The notes beneath the pieces were generated by a model. The model ran no database searches. It was not told the origin of the DNA and saw only the letters and a program-made list of their open reading frames with translations. Shown one piece after another: positions 1 to 6,690 of a stretch of 7,267 nt of DNA. The position numbers and the translations under genes are program-made. The DNA is taken from positions 1-7,267 of the forward strand of contig CAMEQX010000065.1 of the NCBI GenBank assembly GCA_945933905.1, read 5' to 3'. How positions within the stretch are numbered: the first letter of the stretch is position 1; every line of letters begins with the position of its first letter. The stretch is from an uncultured Clostridia bacterium (GTDB taxonomy: Bacteria; Bacillota; Clostridia; Oscillospirales; Ruminococcaceae).

Positions 1-1834
1 GGCAATACCTTTCGTTTCCGCACTTGTAAAGGCAGGTTCCGCGCCGGGAGCAGCGTATCAGGTCGTACTCCGACGCCTCCACCTGAAGCGCGTCCATATA
101 AAACTTAGTCTCTATAGTACCCGGTGAAAACAGGAATTGATGTGTTGGAATTGAGAAAAGCGGCTTTGTCAATTCGCGGACATTTTCCACAAGAAAGTCC
201 TCAATATTCTGGCTTGCGAGTATCACGGCAGAATCCTTTTTGCGAACGCGTTTCATGAAGTTTCGGATGTATTCAACGGCGGTCAGATTTGTCAGAAACA
301 AATAAAATTCGTCAATACTCGCGACGGTGTTTCCCTTTGTGAGAAGCTGCTCGGACATATATGCGAGGACGTTGAACAACAGCGCATTGCGGATATTTTT
401 GCTTGCCTGAAGCAGTCCTTTAACGCCGAAAGTTATAAATCTGCTGTCGGTTATATTTGTATAACCATTAAAAAATTTGCTCTCCGCACCAACGCAAATC
501 GAGTGCAGTCCAAGGCAGATATTTTGCAGATTTTCGGCGGTATAAAGCCCTTTTTCTTTCGGATTGAACGACTTGTATTCTGCCTCAATCAGCTCGTAAA
601 AATCCGAGAGAATGGGAAAATCTGTCGGTTTCATCACGCTCCAATCCGTGTTGTCGGATATCCCGAATTTCTCGTAGAGCTTTATCAAAAGCAGCTCGAT
701 TGTGTCAATTTCGCGGTCGGAAAAATCCTTGTAGCTGCTGAAAAAATCGCGCAGAAAGCTGATGTGCTGGGACAGCTTTGTCTTGCATTTGAAGGCTTGC
801 GGAGCGTCTTCATCAATGCTTGTCCCATCGTCCCACGACTTTGGTTCAAGCACATTTATGATGTACTCGCCGGACATCAGGTCAATATAAACACCGTCAA
901 CGCCTTTGATGCGCGGCGTCCGTGCCGCGCTTTGGGCGTTGACTTCGCAGCTTCCTGCTGCGCCGCCGAGATTATTCGTTAAATCAGCGTATTCGGTCTC
1001 GGGGTCAAGGCAAATAATGCTCTTTCCACTCTCGCGCAGGTTGGTTAAAATCAGCTTGAGAAGATAGGATTTGCCCTGCCCGGAATTGCCCAGAATAAGC
1101 GCGTTTGCGTTGGTTTTGTCATCGGAACGCTTGTCGAAATCCACGATAATATTGCTCCCGAATTTGTCGCGCCCAAGATAAAAACCGTTCTCATCGGTCT
1201 TTCCCGAGAATGAAAACGGGTAAAGATTTGCAACCGATGACGCGGGGAGAACGCGCTCAAACTGCTCCTTGAACATATTTCGTCCGCTTGGCATAACGCT
1301 CATAAAACCGTGCTGCTGGCGGAGAATAAGCCTGTCCACGTTCAGCTTTGAGCGCACCAATTCGGTCTGCACCTCGGTTTGCAGAATTCGCAGATTGTCC
1401 AGATTATCCGAAATCATTTCGATGAAAACCGCCGTGTGAAGCAGCGGTTCTCGGTTTCGGTGCATATCCGCGGCAAGCTGCGCCACGTCCTGCAGGTTGC
1501 TTTCGGCGGCAACGGTTTGCTGCAAATTGTTGGTGGAAATGCGCTGCATACGGTTTTTGTTGGCGGCATTTGCGATGATTCTTTTTTCCTCGGCAGCGGT
1601 CACAGGTCGCGTGTAAATGCGCAGCGTCACACCGTCTTTTTCGCCGAGATAGCGCAGAATTGCCTGCTCCGAGGTGCTTGTCGGGTACTCGCGCAGCGCC
1701 CAGACGCAGCGAAAAGTGTTCCCGCAAATAAAGTAGTCCGTGTAGAATTTTATCACGGACGGCGCAATCATATCGAGGAAATTTTTCTGCGGTTTGGTCG
1801 CAAAATCCCTCTCGTTCAATCTGTTTTTCTTCAA
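1..1834 (-). CDS. virB4: VirB4-family conjugation ATPase (partial, 3' end outside window)
   Basis: This is the ATPase that powers assembly of the mating channel and substrate transfer at the inner membrane. The reading frame is open from 1834 to the window edge, giving 611 codons. The Walker A motif GNSGQGKS is at residues 249-256, followed by the strand CLDPETEYADL. The Walker B-like strand ASIDEFYLFL has D508 and E509, and a downstream ASQN motif has S541-Q542-N543. The visible end, GTCLYKCGNERY, is typical of the extreme C-terminal part of clostridial VirB4 proteins, so little is missing. The start is TTG: GGAGG lies six bases upstream, no in-frame ATG is nearby, and its first bases overlap the stop of the preceding gene. 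A 22-residue palindrome-encoded segment (residues 292-313) interrupts the otherwise family-like run from YADLTNNLGG to YIDLMSGEYIINVLEPKSW. No stop or frameshift is seen in the frame. The family call is very secure. Confidence 0.95.
   Translation of the reverse strand, partial: MKKNRLNERDFATKPQKNFLDMIAPSVIKFYTDYFICGNTFRCVWALREYPTSTSEQAILRYLGEKDGVTLRIYTRPVTAAEEKRIIANAANKNRMQRISTNNLQQTVAAESNLQDVAQLAADMHRNREPLLHTAVFIEMISDNLDNLRILQTEVQTELVRSKLNVDRLILRQQHGFMSVMPSGRNMFKEQFERVLPASSVANLYPFSFSGKTDENGFYLGRDKFGSNIIVDFDKRSDDKTNANALILGNSGQGKSYLLKLILTNLRESGKSIICLDPETEYADLTNNLGGAAGSCEVNAQSAARTPRIKGVDGVYIDLMSGEYIINVLEPKSWDDGTSIDEDAPQAFKCKTKLSQHISFLRDFFSSYKDFSDREIDTIELLLIKLYEKFGISDNTDWSVMKPTDFPILSDFYELIEAEYKSFNPKEKGLYTAENLQNICLGLHSICVGAESKFFNGYTNITDSRFITFGVKGLLQASKNIRNALLFNVLAYMSEQLLTKGNTVASIDEFYLFLTNLTAVEYIRNFMKRVRKKDSAVILASQNIEDFLVENVRELTKPLFSIPTHQFLFSPGTIETKFYMDALQVEASEYDLIRCSRRGTCLYKCGNERYC
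896..961. repeat. 66-bp palindromic element inserted in frame in virB4
   Basis: The outer arms are GTCAACGCC (896-904) and GGCGTTGAC (935-943), a perfect 9-bp pair. The inner arms are GCGCGGC (911-917) and GCCGCGC (924-930), a perfect 7-bp pair. They are separated by small internal loops (905-910 and 931-934) and a six-base apical loop (918-923). A second small hairpin, GCAGC-TTCCT-GCTGC, abuts it at 947-961. With borders at 896 and 961 the segment is exactly 22 codons, starting and ending on codon boundaries of virB4. The encoded peptide starts AAGSCEVNAQ and ends RIKGVD and matches nothing I know in VirB4. The hairpin is directly visible. That it is a mobile or repeated element, and its exact borders, are inferences because only one copy lies in the window. 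Confidence 0.7.
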
Positions 1835-2868
1835 CTTAATCCTCCAATCGTCTGCTTCATTTCCGGCTCGGGAAACATTTCGCTTTCGGGCAGCAGAAAG
1901 AAGTTGTCGCTGTTCCAGAACGAGATGTAAACGACATCATCTCCGAGCCGAATTTCGCGCTGCTCAAAGCTCTCGCCCCAGCCGTCGGAAAGCTGTCCGG
2001 TGAGCTCTTCAGCAAGGTCAATCAAATCCGCCTTATCCGGCTCCCCGTAAGACTTCACGGCAATCACACCATACAGATTTCCGCCACGATTTTCAACCTG
2101 CGGAAAGGCAGAATACACCTTGCGGTACAGGTGATTGTTGTCGGTAAAAGCAATCAATCCGCGGGTTTTCATATCCTCATCTCTCGAAATATCCGCGTGA
2201 ATTTTTGCGTTGATCTTGGCAGCATAATCGGCGTATTTTTCGGGATTTTCCTCGCACAAATCCGCAGAATAATCCTCGGGTTCGGAAACAATTTTCAGCG
2301 GACAGTACAGCTTGGTTTCGGAAAGCTCGCCCTTAACGGCTACAATCGCGTTGTTTTTTCTTTCAAGAAAACCAATTCTCGGGTGCTTTCGTATTTCCTG
2401 ACAAACCCACTCGTTAAGCAGCTCCAGAGTATGTTTGTCGCCCAGAAATTCGTTTGTGTGAACGCAAAAATCCAACTTGTCGCCGCTGTCCGAAACGCAG
2501 CCTGCAACCCAATTTTTCAAGCATTTTTCGAGTTCCGACAAAGCAGACGTCTGTTCGTGCGCGGCGATAATTCCACTTGCGTTTGGGATAAACTGCGAAT
2601 ATCTCGCGTAATCCGCGCCCTCGGATTTAATCAGCAAACCGTCGCCGCTTTCCCTTCCGACTGCAAGAATACAGTGATTGAGACTGCTCTCAACGCCCAT
2701 CAGCTCGCGGTATTTCCGGATAAAATATTTCTCCCGAAGCGGGTGCTCGACAAGGTTTTTGAACTCGGTTTCGTTCAGCTTAATCACCTTATCCACCACG
2801 CATTTTTCGGGCGAATAACAGTCTGCTTTTCGGTTCAAAACAGCGTTAATTATAAGCCTTTCAGCCAT
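1831..2868 (-). CDS. DUF6329-like protein of the conjugation operon
   Basis: This 345-residue, acidic, probably cytosolic protein has no signal peptide or membrane segment. The N-terminal region (about 1-110; AERLIINAVLNRKADCYSP at the start and YARYSQFIPNASGIIAAHE near residue 90-105) resembles the DUF6329 family as I remember it. The C-terminal part has the block LSDGWGESFEQREI followed by VVYISFW (about residues 293-318), a motif I associate with small proteins of clostridial mobile elements. The function is unknown. The ATG start has AGGTGG seven bases upstream and overlaps the previous stop by eight bases (ATGGCTGA). The stop overlaps the virB4 start, so the gene sits tightly between transfer genes and is probably made with them. 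It could be a regulatory or anti-host-defence accessory rather than a structural part. The family name is moderately sure; the role is not known. Confidence 0.75.
   Translation of the reverse strand: MAERLIINAVLNRKADCYSPEKCVVDKVIKLNETEFKNLVEHPLREKYFIRKYRELMGVESSLNHCILAVGRESGDGLLIKSEGADYARYSQFIPNASGIIAAHEQTSALSELEKCLKNWVAGCVSDSGDKLDFCVHTNEFLGDKHTLELLNEWVCQEIRKHPRIGFLERKNNAIVAVKGELSETKLYCPLKIVSEPEDYSADLCEENPEKYADYAAKINAKIHADISRDEDMKTRGLIAFTDNNHLYRKVYSAFPQVENRGGNLYGVIAVKSYGEPDKADLIDLAEELTGQLSDGWGESFEQREIRLGDDVVYISFWNSDNFFLLPESEMFPEPEMKQTIGGLS
1832..1845 (-). promoter_or_regulatory. Ribosome-binding site and TTG start of virB4
   Basis: GGAGG at 1841-1845 is followed by six bases and the start codon TTG (1834-1832). 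The TTG shares two bases with the TGA stop (1833-1831) of the upstream gene, giving the string TTGA. This decides the virB4 start, because the next in-frame Met is about 20 codons downstream and has no comparable site. The overlap suggests translational coupling of virB4 to the DUF6329-like gene. Confidence 0.8.
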
Positions 2869-3436
2869 TCAAAATCCACCTTTCTCCGTCTGAGTCATCA
2901 AATTTTTCCGTTGTGACATTCTGCTCAAAATATACGGCGATGAGCGTTTTAATATCCTCGCCGTCGTATCGTCTTGCGGAAAAACCATTTTCGCTTAGCG
3001 TTTTTTCAATGCGGTTCAAATAGGAGAAAATTTCCTTGTCCTTAAGCCCGCGAATCCGCACTATAAGCAGAAATTCTCTTGCAGTTGCGGTAAGCGCCTG
3101 AATGTGGTCAAGGTGCTTTTCGTCCTGTTCAAGCAATTTCCGAACAGCCGGATTTTCCTCTTTTTTCGCGAGATTTTTCAAGTGATTTTTGTTGCCGTCA
3201 AAGCTCTCGCGGCTGTTCACGCAGAGTATCTCAATCTCCGTCAAGCCTTTCAGGACGTTCATCAGCGAGTAGATTTTCGCCGACAAACCCGCCTCGGACA
3301 TCACCGAAATATTGCTCGGCTTGACGCTGAAAAAGACCGCCTCATTTGAAGCAGTCTTGAGCGAATATTCGGTTATGCAATCTATTCCGAGGAGCTGACG
3401 GGTGCTCTGATTATTTTGCTGATTCTTTTTCTTCAA
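2861..3436 (-). CDS. Conserved ICE protein resembling a VirB4 N-terminal module
   Basis: This 191-residue soluble protein lies between the PrgI-like gene and the DUF6329-like gene. Visible blocks are ITEYSLKTASNEAVFFSVKPSN (about 21-42), a probable helical middle rich in charged residues (about 73-115), the strand REFLLIVRIRG (about 120-130), a helix with IFSYLNRIEKTLSENGFSARR, and a tail YFEQNVTTEKFDDSDGERW. The strand-helix-strand end, with a 'REF-L-I-R' strand and a terminal 'AVYFEQN' block, recalls the N-terminal domain of TraC/VirB4-type ATPases, but there is no Walker motif. It may be an accessory partner of VirB4; this is inference. I prefer the TTG start at 3436, with GGAGG five bases upstream and a TTGA overlap with the PrgI stop, exactly as at virB4. 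An ATG at 3448 with a weaker AGGA site would add four residues. Confidence 0.8.
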   Translation of the reverse strand: MKKKNQQNNQSTRQLLGIDCITEYSLKTASNEAVFFSVKPSNISVMSEAGLSAKIYSLMNVLKGLTEIEILCVNSRESFDGNKNHLKNLAKKEENPAVRKLLEQDEKHLDHIQALTATAREFLLIVRIRGLKDKEIFSYLNRIEKTLSENGFSARRYDGEDIKTLIAVYFEQNVTTEKFDDSDGERWILNG

Positions 3437-3693
3437 TTTAACCTCCATCTAAATTCCTGCTGTTCCACAAAGAAATACCTCACGGCATATTTGAGGAAAT
3501 CCAGAATACTGGTGTCCTCGAAACGGATAGCGAGAAACGCGTATGCAAACGTAATTACAATCGGGATTGTAAGCCCAATCTGCGACAGCGCAAGCACCGA
3601 AATCAGCGCGCCGATGCCGATTGCCGCGAGGTCTTTCAATCGCCACAAAAACAGCGTCGGCGCGGCTTTGAGGTTCTCCGGATAAATATACAT
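3433..3693 (-). CDS. PrgI-family (VirB3-like) inner-membrane transfer protein
   Basis: This 86-residue protein has two hydrophobic segments (about 20-38 and 40-56) separated by a short turn. It starts MYIYPENLKAAPTLFLWRLKD and ends with an amphipathic tail, LDFLKYAVRYFFVEQQEFRW. Size, two-helix hairpin and position between the TrbL-like gene and virB4 fit the PrgI family, the Gram-positive counterpart of VirB3, which anchors the VirB4 ATPase at the membrane. The ATG start has AAAGGAG five bases upstream. That site immediately follows the TGA of the TrbL-like gene, 11 bases before the start. The frame is open further upstream, but that extension runs through the end of the preceding gene and has no ribosome-binding site. 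The family call is good; direct contact with VirB4 is inferred from the family. Confidence 0.85.
   Translation of the reverse strand: MYIYPENLKAAPTLFLWRLKDLAAIGIGALISVLALSQIGLTIPIVITFAYAFLAIRFEDTSILDFLKYAVRYFFVEQQEFRWRLN
3434..3446 (-). promoter_or_regulatory. Ribosome-binding site and TTG start inside the prgI stop overlap
   Basis: GGAGG (3442-3446) is followed by five bases and TTG (3436-3434), which overlaps the TGA stop (3435-3433) of the PrgI-like gene. The following bases, AAGAAAAA, are the same as after the virB4 TTG. An in-frame ATG at 3448 lies within two bases of the GGAGG and would need a poorer upstream AGGA site, so the TTG is the better-supported start. Confidence 0.6.
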
Positions 3694-3704
3694 TTCTTCT
3701 CCTT

Positions 3705-4523
3705 TCACGCCTTGTGCGTAACCATTCGCGCCAGATGCACCGCCGACTGCGCCGTGTTTATAACGCCGTTTATATTCGGGCGAATTGACGTTTCCAATCC
3801 GAACATTCCCGCAATCCTCGGAATTTCTCCCGCCGCCAAAATTACGCCAAGTCCGAGCAGCCAATAATCCTTAAACAGAATAAGCCCGCACACAAGCATT
3901 ACCGACTGCAAAAACGCCGTCAGACAGGTCGCAATAACCTGTTTTATCCACATGATAAAACCGTCCGTGAAGCCACGCGGTACAGAAAACATATAGAGTG
4001 AACCTACCGCAATTTGTATCAGCAAGATTCCGCCGCGCTTGATGCTTGCGAAGAACACCTTTATAATCGTGTACCCCATCATAATCGTTATGAGTATCGA
4101 CAAAAGCGGGCCGAACATCAGGCTTTCAACGACTTTTAGGCAGGATTCCGCGAGAGTGCTGCCCTCGAGGAAAATAAGGCTTGTCATATCGTCGCTCATT
4201 CCGAACTGCAGTTTTACCGCGAGTCCGTAGAGCTGCACGGGAACGCTGCAGAACAAATCCACCGCGAAAAATCCCTTGATTATATTCAGCGCGAGAGCCT
4301 TCGCGTCACCGCGTCCGTTCTGCGATTCAATGGCAAATTCAAACAGCGCCACAACTATTCCCACAACAAAAAGCGCCCAGCCCAGATTGCTGAAAAGCTG
4401 CACGATTTGCTTTACCCATGGCAGCCCGAACAAATCCACGCCCAACGCGTTCATAGCGGCAAAAAATTCGCCCAGCATTTTGACGACCTGCTGATAAATC
4501 CAGTCCGTGATGTAGTCGAACAT
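3705..4523 (-). CDS. TrbL/VirB6-like polytopic conjugation channel protein
   Basis: This 272-residue integral membrane protein has about six hydrophobic segments (roughly 45-66, 81-103, 137-160, 164-182, 196-217 and 219-235). The segment IKRGGILLIQIAVGSLYMFSVPRG (161-184), with GFTDGFIMWIKQV after it, is the hallmark block of the TrbL-like channel proteins of clostridial ICEs (DUF6045-type, from memory). Such proteins form the inner-membrane pore of the secretion system, like VirB6/TrbL. An ends-in block AAGEIPRIAGMFGLETSIRPN also matches that group. I chose the ATG at 4523 because it begins the family-like MFDYITDWIY and has GGTGAG eight bases upstream. In-frame GTG (4532), TTG (4535) and an ATT at 4562 are alternatives, and the ATT has by far the best Shine-Dalgarno site. 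The gene follows the DUF3852 gene by 78 bases. Confidence 0.88.
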   Translation of the reverse strand: MFDYITDWIYQQVVKMLGEFFAAMNALGVDLFGLPWVKQIVQLFSNLGWALFVVGIVVALFEFAIESQNGRGDAKALALNIIKGFFAVDLFCSVPVQLYGLAVKLQFGMSDDMTSLIFLEGSTLAESCLKVVESLMFGPLLSILITIMMGYTIIKVFFASIKRGGILLIQIAVGSLYMFSVPRGFTDGFIMWIKQVIATCLTAFLQSVMLVCGLILFKDYWLLGLGVILAAGEIPRIAGMFGLETSIRPNINGVINTAQSAVHLARMVTHKA

Positions 4524-4559
4524 TTTGCTCACCAAATCCGCGCCAACATCAAAGTAATA

Positions 4560-4575
4560 AATACTATCACCTCCC
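4560..4575 (-). promoter_or_regulatory. Strong Shine-Dalgarno with in-frame ATT upstream of the TrbL-like gene
   Basis: GGGAGGTG (4568-4575) is the strongest ribosome-binding site in the neighbourhood. The codon at ideal spacing (seven bases after GGAGG) is ATT (4562-4560), which is in frame with the TrbL-like gene and would add 13 residues. No ATG, GTG or TTG lies at that distance in this frame. A six-codon mini-ORF, MLARIW (4549-4529), starts 18 bases after the GGAGG and ends five bases before the ATG of the TrbL-like gene. Confidence 0.5.
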
Positions 4576-4601
4576 GAAACGACAGCGCACGTTTTCGCGA
4601 A

Positions 4602-4940
4602 TCAGACGTTGATTATCGTCCAAACATAGGTCGGCGCAGTCAGCGTGAACACCAGACACGCGAAAAGTATCGCGGGCGCAGTCCATTCAAAGTGACCGGA
4701 TTTGCGGTAATCGAAATACGCGAGTCCGAGTTTTGCGAAGAAAAACACCGCCAGAACAACGTCAATTATCGGGAAAACAACGTTGTTCACGACCTGTTTT
4801 ATCTGCGTTGACGCGGTATTCCAAGTGCCCTCGATTGCACCCGCAACATCGCCCTCGGCAAAGGCGCAGAGCGACATCGCGGACATAACGATAATTGAAA
4901 TTACAGAAGAGCTAATTATCTTTGAAAACTTAATTTTCAT
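4602..4940 (-). CDS. DUF3852 small membrane protein, VirB2/TrbC pilin-like
   Basis: This 112-residue protein has a signal peptide (about 1-28: KIKFSK, a hydrophobic run, then CAFA before EGD), a short soluble loop, and two hydrophobic segments (about 52-72 and 86-105). The block AYFDYRKSGHFEWTAPAILFACLVFTLTAP is characteristic of DUF3852 proteins of Firmicutes conjugative elements. The architecture (signal peptide plus two helices, with a short basic loop between them) is that of VirB2/TrbC pilins, so it is probably the pilus-like or channel small subunit; that role is inference. The ATG start has GAAAGG nine bases upstream, 27 bases after the stop of the large exported protein. Its position directly before the TrbL-like gene supports a structural role. 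The DUF assignment is confident; the pilin role is moderately so. Confidence 0.88.
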   Translation of the reverse strand: MKIKFSKIISSSVISIIVMSAMSLCAFAEGDVAGAIEGTWNTASTQIKQVVNNVVFPIIDVVLAVFFFAKLGLAYFDYRKSGHFEWTAPAILFACLVFTLTAPTYVWTIINV

Positions 4941-4967
4941 AAATTCAATCCTTTCAAAATTCCGAGT

Positions 4968-6665
4968 TTAATTTGCAGGAGCTATGTGCCAATCATCGAA
5001 AACATTGCCCTTAATCGTAAGACTGTCGGTTAAATTAGCGGACAACATTCCCGCGGGAGTCCAGCAATCCATCGCCCAAGTGTAAACCGTGTAATTCCCG
5101 TCCGGATACCACACGGGCGTGAAATGCGTTCGGTTGTTATAGGTGCTGTACTTGTTTTTTCGGAACTCCAAAACGTTTGCCGAGGTGCTTTCAAGCAGCC
5201 GCCAATAGCTCTTGTAATAAAATTCGGGGAAATACGAAACCGCATTCTGAAGCGAAGTATGCTCGCCGTTTCCCGAAATTGAAGCAGTAACTTTTTCGTT
5301 AATTCCATAGCCGGATTTCATCGAAAAAGCTGCTGCCGTGGGATTTTTTTCATCCGGAAAAATCTTCATTTTCGCACTCAACGAAACGCGGTAAGACTTG
5401 CTGCGAAATTTCCACTCGCCCTCGTCAACCCATCTCCCGCGGTCAACCCAGCGCGTTCCCGTCCACTTCCAGCTTGGATGCCAAACCCATTTTGCTTTCC
5501 AATACGCGCTCCAAACGCTCCACGCAGACGAGGTTTTCTGGGGCTTTTTGGGAACGGAAGCCGCACGAAAACTATCGTTTCGGTAATCGGCAGTCGGGTC
5601 GGGAGGCGGATTTTTGTTCAAATCCACAACGCTTGCAGTAATGCTGTTTTTGCTGACGGTCGCGCCGCCCGTTGCCGTAACACGAATGTTTACCGTCTGC
5701 GCGGTTTTCGGCGTGTGCCACTTGCACCAGACGAGCTGCGAACCGTCCTTCGGATACACAATATTCCCCACCGTGTACACCTTGTTTTTGACGTAAAACC
5801 GCACCGTTACGGGATTTTCGGGAGTGTGTTCGCCGCCGGTCACGGTCACGCTTGTGTAAACGTCGGTGTCAACGCGGTACTCAAAATCGCTTGATACCGG
5901 CTCGTTTTCTTTCACTTTTTCCTTAAACGACAAAATTCCAATCCCGAGAAATCGGATAATATCGCTGTCGGCTGCATACGAATTTTTCGAGCCTGTCCAC
6001 GCGGAATAGCCCAAATCGTCCTTTTCAAGAAACATCGCAAGCGGCAGATTTTTATGCGAAAGCGGACCTAATTTTCGGATAAGGTCGCCGCCCGTCTGCA
6101 TATTGTACAGCGCGGCTTCGGTTGCCGTCATCGCAGTCCTGACGCCGTTGTAGGTGACATACATAACAGGCTCGAGCATCAATTTGTAATCACCGCAGGT
6201 CAGTTTTACAAAGTCAATTCCAACGTGATTTGCAATCCCTCGGACAACCTGCTCATCGGTAAAATAACTGCGGATAGCGTCAATATCTGTCGCACTTCTG
6301 CCGTTGGAAATAATCCTCGGAATGGGCTGCGAAGGCGTTTTGTAGGTGTATTTCGCCGTGCTGACCGAAATCGCTTTTCCGCCGACATAATTCGCCTTGC
6401 ACACCTTTCCGAAATGAAAACGAATATCTCCCGCGTTTGTGTTCGTGTAATCAACCGACGTGGATTTCACCTCGCCCGTTTCCGAATCGACAACGGTTAT
6501 ACGCACGCCGTCGTCGCCGGAAATCCAGAAATTGCTCGAGCTGCCCTCCTTCAATCCACCGCCGCCGTTGTCGATATTCGGGTCGCCGCTTTCCGCAAAC
6601 GCAGCGGTCTGCAAACAGAAAATTGCCGCCATAACAGCGGCAAAAATCCTCAAAATTTTCTTCAT
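4968..6665 (-). CDS. Large exported protein of clostridial ICE, function unknown
   Basis: This 565-residue protein has a clear signal peptide (about 1-24, MKKILRIFAAVMAAIF through TAAFA before ESG) and no other membrane segment, so it is exported. The order is: a Gly-rich start with GGGGLKEGSS; an N-terminal domain (about 40-220) with RNSF-type motifs of a family I recognise only as conserved ICE secreted proteins; an Ig-like beta-sandwich (about 265-350; VTVTGGEHTPENPVTVRFYV through ITASVVDLN); a linker NPPPDPTADYRNDSFR; a tryptophan-rich stretch (382-418); and a C-terminal domain ending DDWHIAPAN. I know of no catalytic residues here. It may be a surface or pilus-associated component; this is inference from its position just before the DUF3852 pilin-like gene. 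ATG at 6665 has GGAGG five bases upstream, which rules out the in-frame TTG at 6677. Confidence 0.82.
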   Translation of the reverse strand: MKKILRIFAAVMAAIFCLQTAAFAESGDPNIDNGGGGLKEGSSSNFWISGDDGVRITVVDSETGEVKSTSVDYTNTNAGDIRFHFGKVCKANYVGGKAISVSTAKYTYKTPSQPIPRIISNGRSATDIDAIRSYFTDEQVVRGIANHVGIDFVKLTCGDYKLMLEPVMYVTYNGVRTAMTATEAALYNMQTGGDLIRKLGPLSHKNLPLAMFLEKDDLGYSAWTGSKNSYAADSDIIRFLGIGILSFKEKVKENEPVSSDFEYRVDTDVYTSVTVTGGEHTPENPVTVRFYVKNKVYTVGNIVYPKDGSQLVWCKWHTPKTAQTVNIRVTATGGATVSKNSITASVVDLNKNPPPDPTADYRNDSFRAASVPKKPQKTSSAWSVWSAYWKAKWVWHPSWKWTGTRWVDRGRWVDEGEWKFRSKSYRVSLSAKMKIFPDEKNPTAAAFSMKSGYGINEKVTASISGNGEHTSLQNAVSYFPEFYYKSYWRLLESTSANVLEFRKNKYSTYNNRTHFTPVWYPDGNYTVYTWAMDCWTPAGMLSANLTDSLTIKGNVFDDWHIAPAN

Positions 6666-6690
6666 CTGCACCTCCAAAAAATAGCGTTTT

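Noticed and set aside
896..943. Palindrome read as a transcription terminator
   Set aside because: It lies inside an open VirB4 frame, has no following T-run on either strand, and the downstream half encodes conserved VirB4 motifs.
503..982. 159-residue plus-strand open frame
   Set aside because: It is antisense to the well-supported VirB4 frame, has no good ribosome-binding site and no recognisable motif; part of it crosses the palindrome.
1051..1260. 69-residue minus-strand frame within virB4
   Set aside because: It is in a different frame from the VirB4 Walker A region that covers the same bases.
1..1834. Suspected frameshift in virB4, since no complete frame is bounded within the window
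   Set aside because: Direct reading of the minus strand gives one uninterrupted frame from TTG 1834 to the edge; it is simply cut by the window boundary.
2131..2916. 261-residue plus-strand open frame
   Set aside because: It is antisense to the DUF6329-like gene, whose start, stop overlaps and motifs are coherent; the plus-strand protein has no family features.
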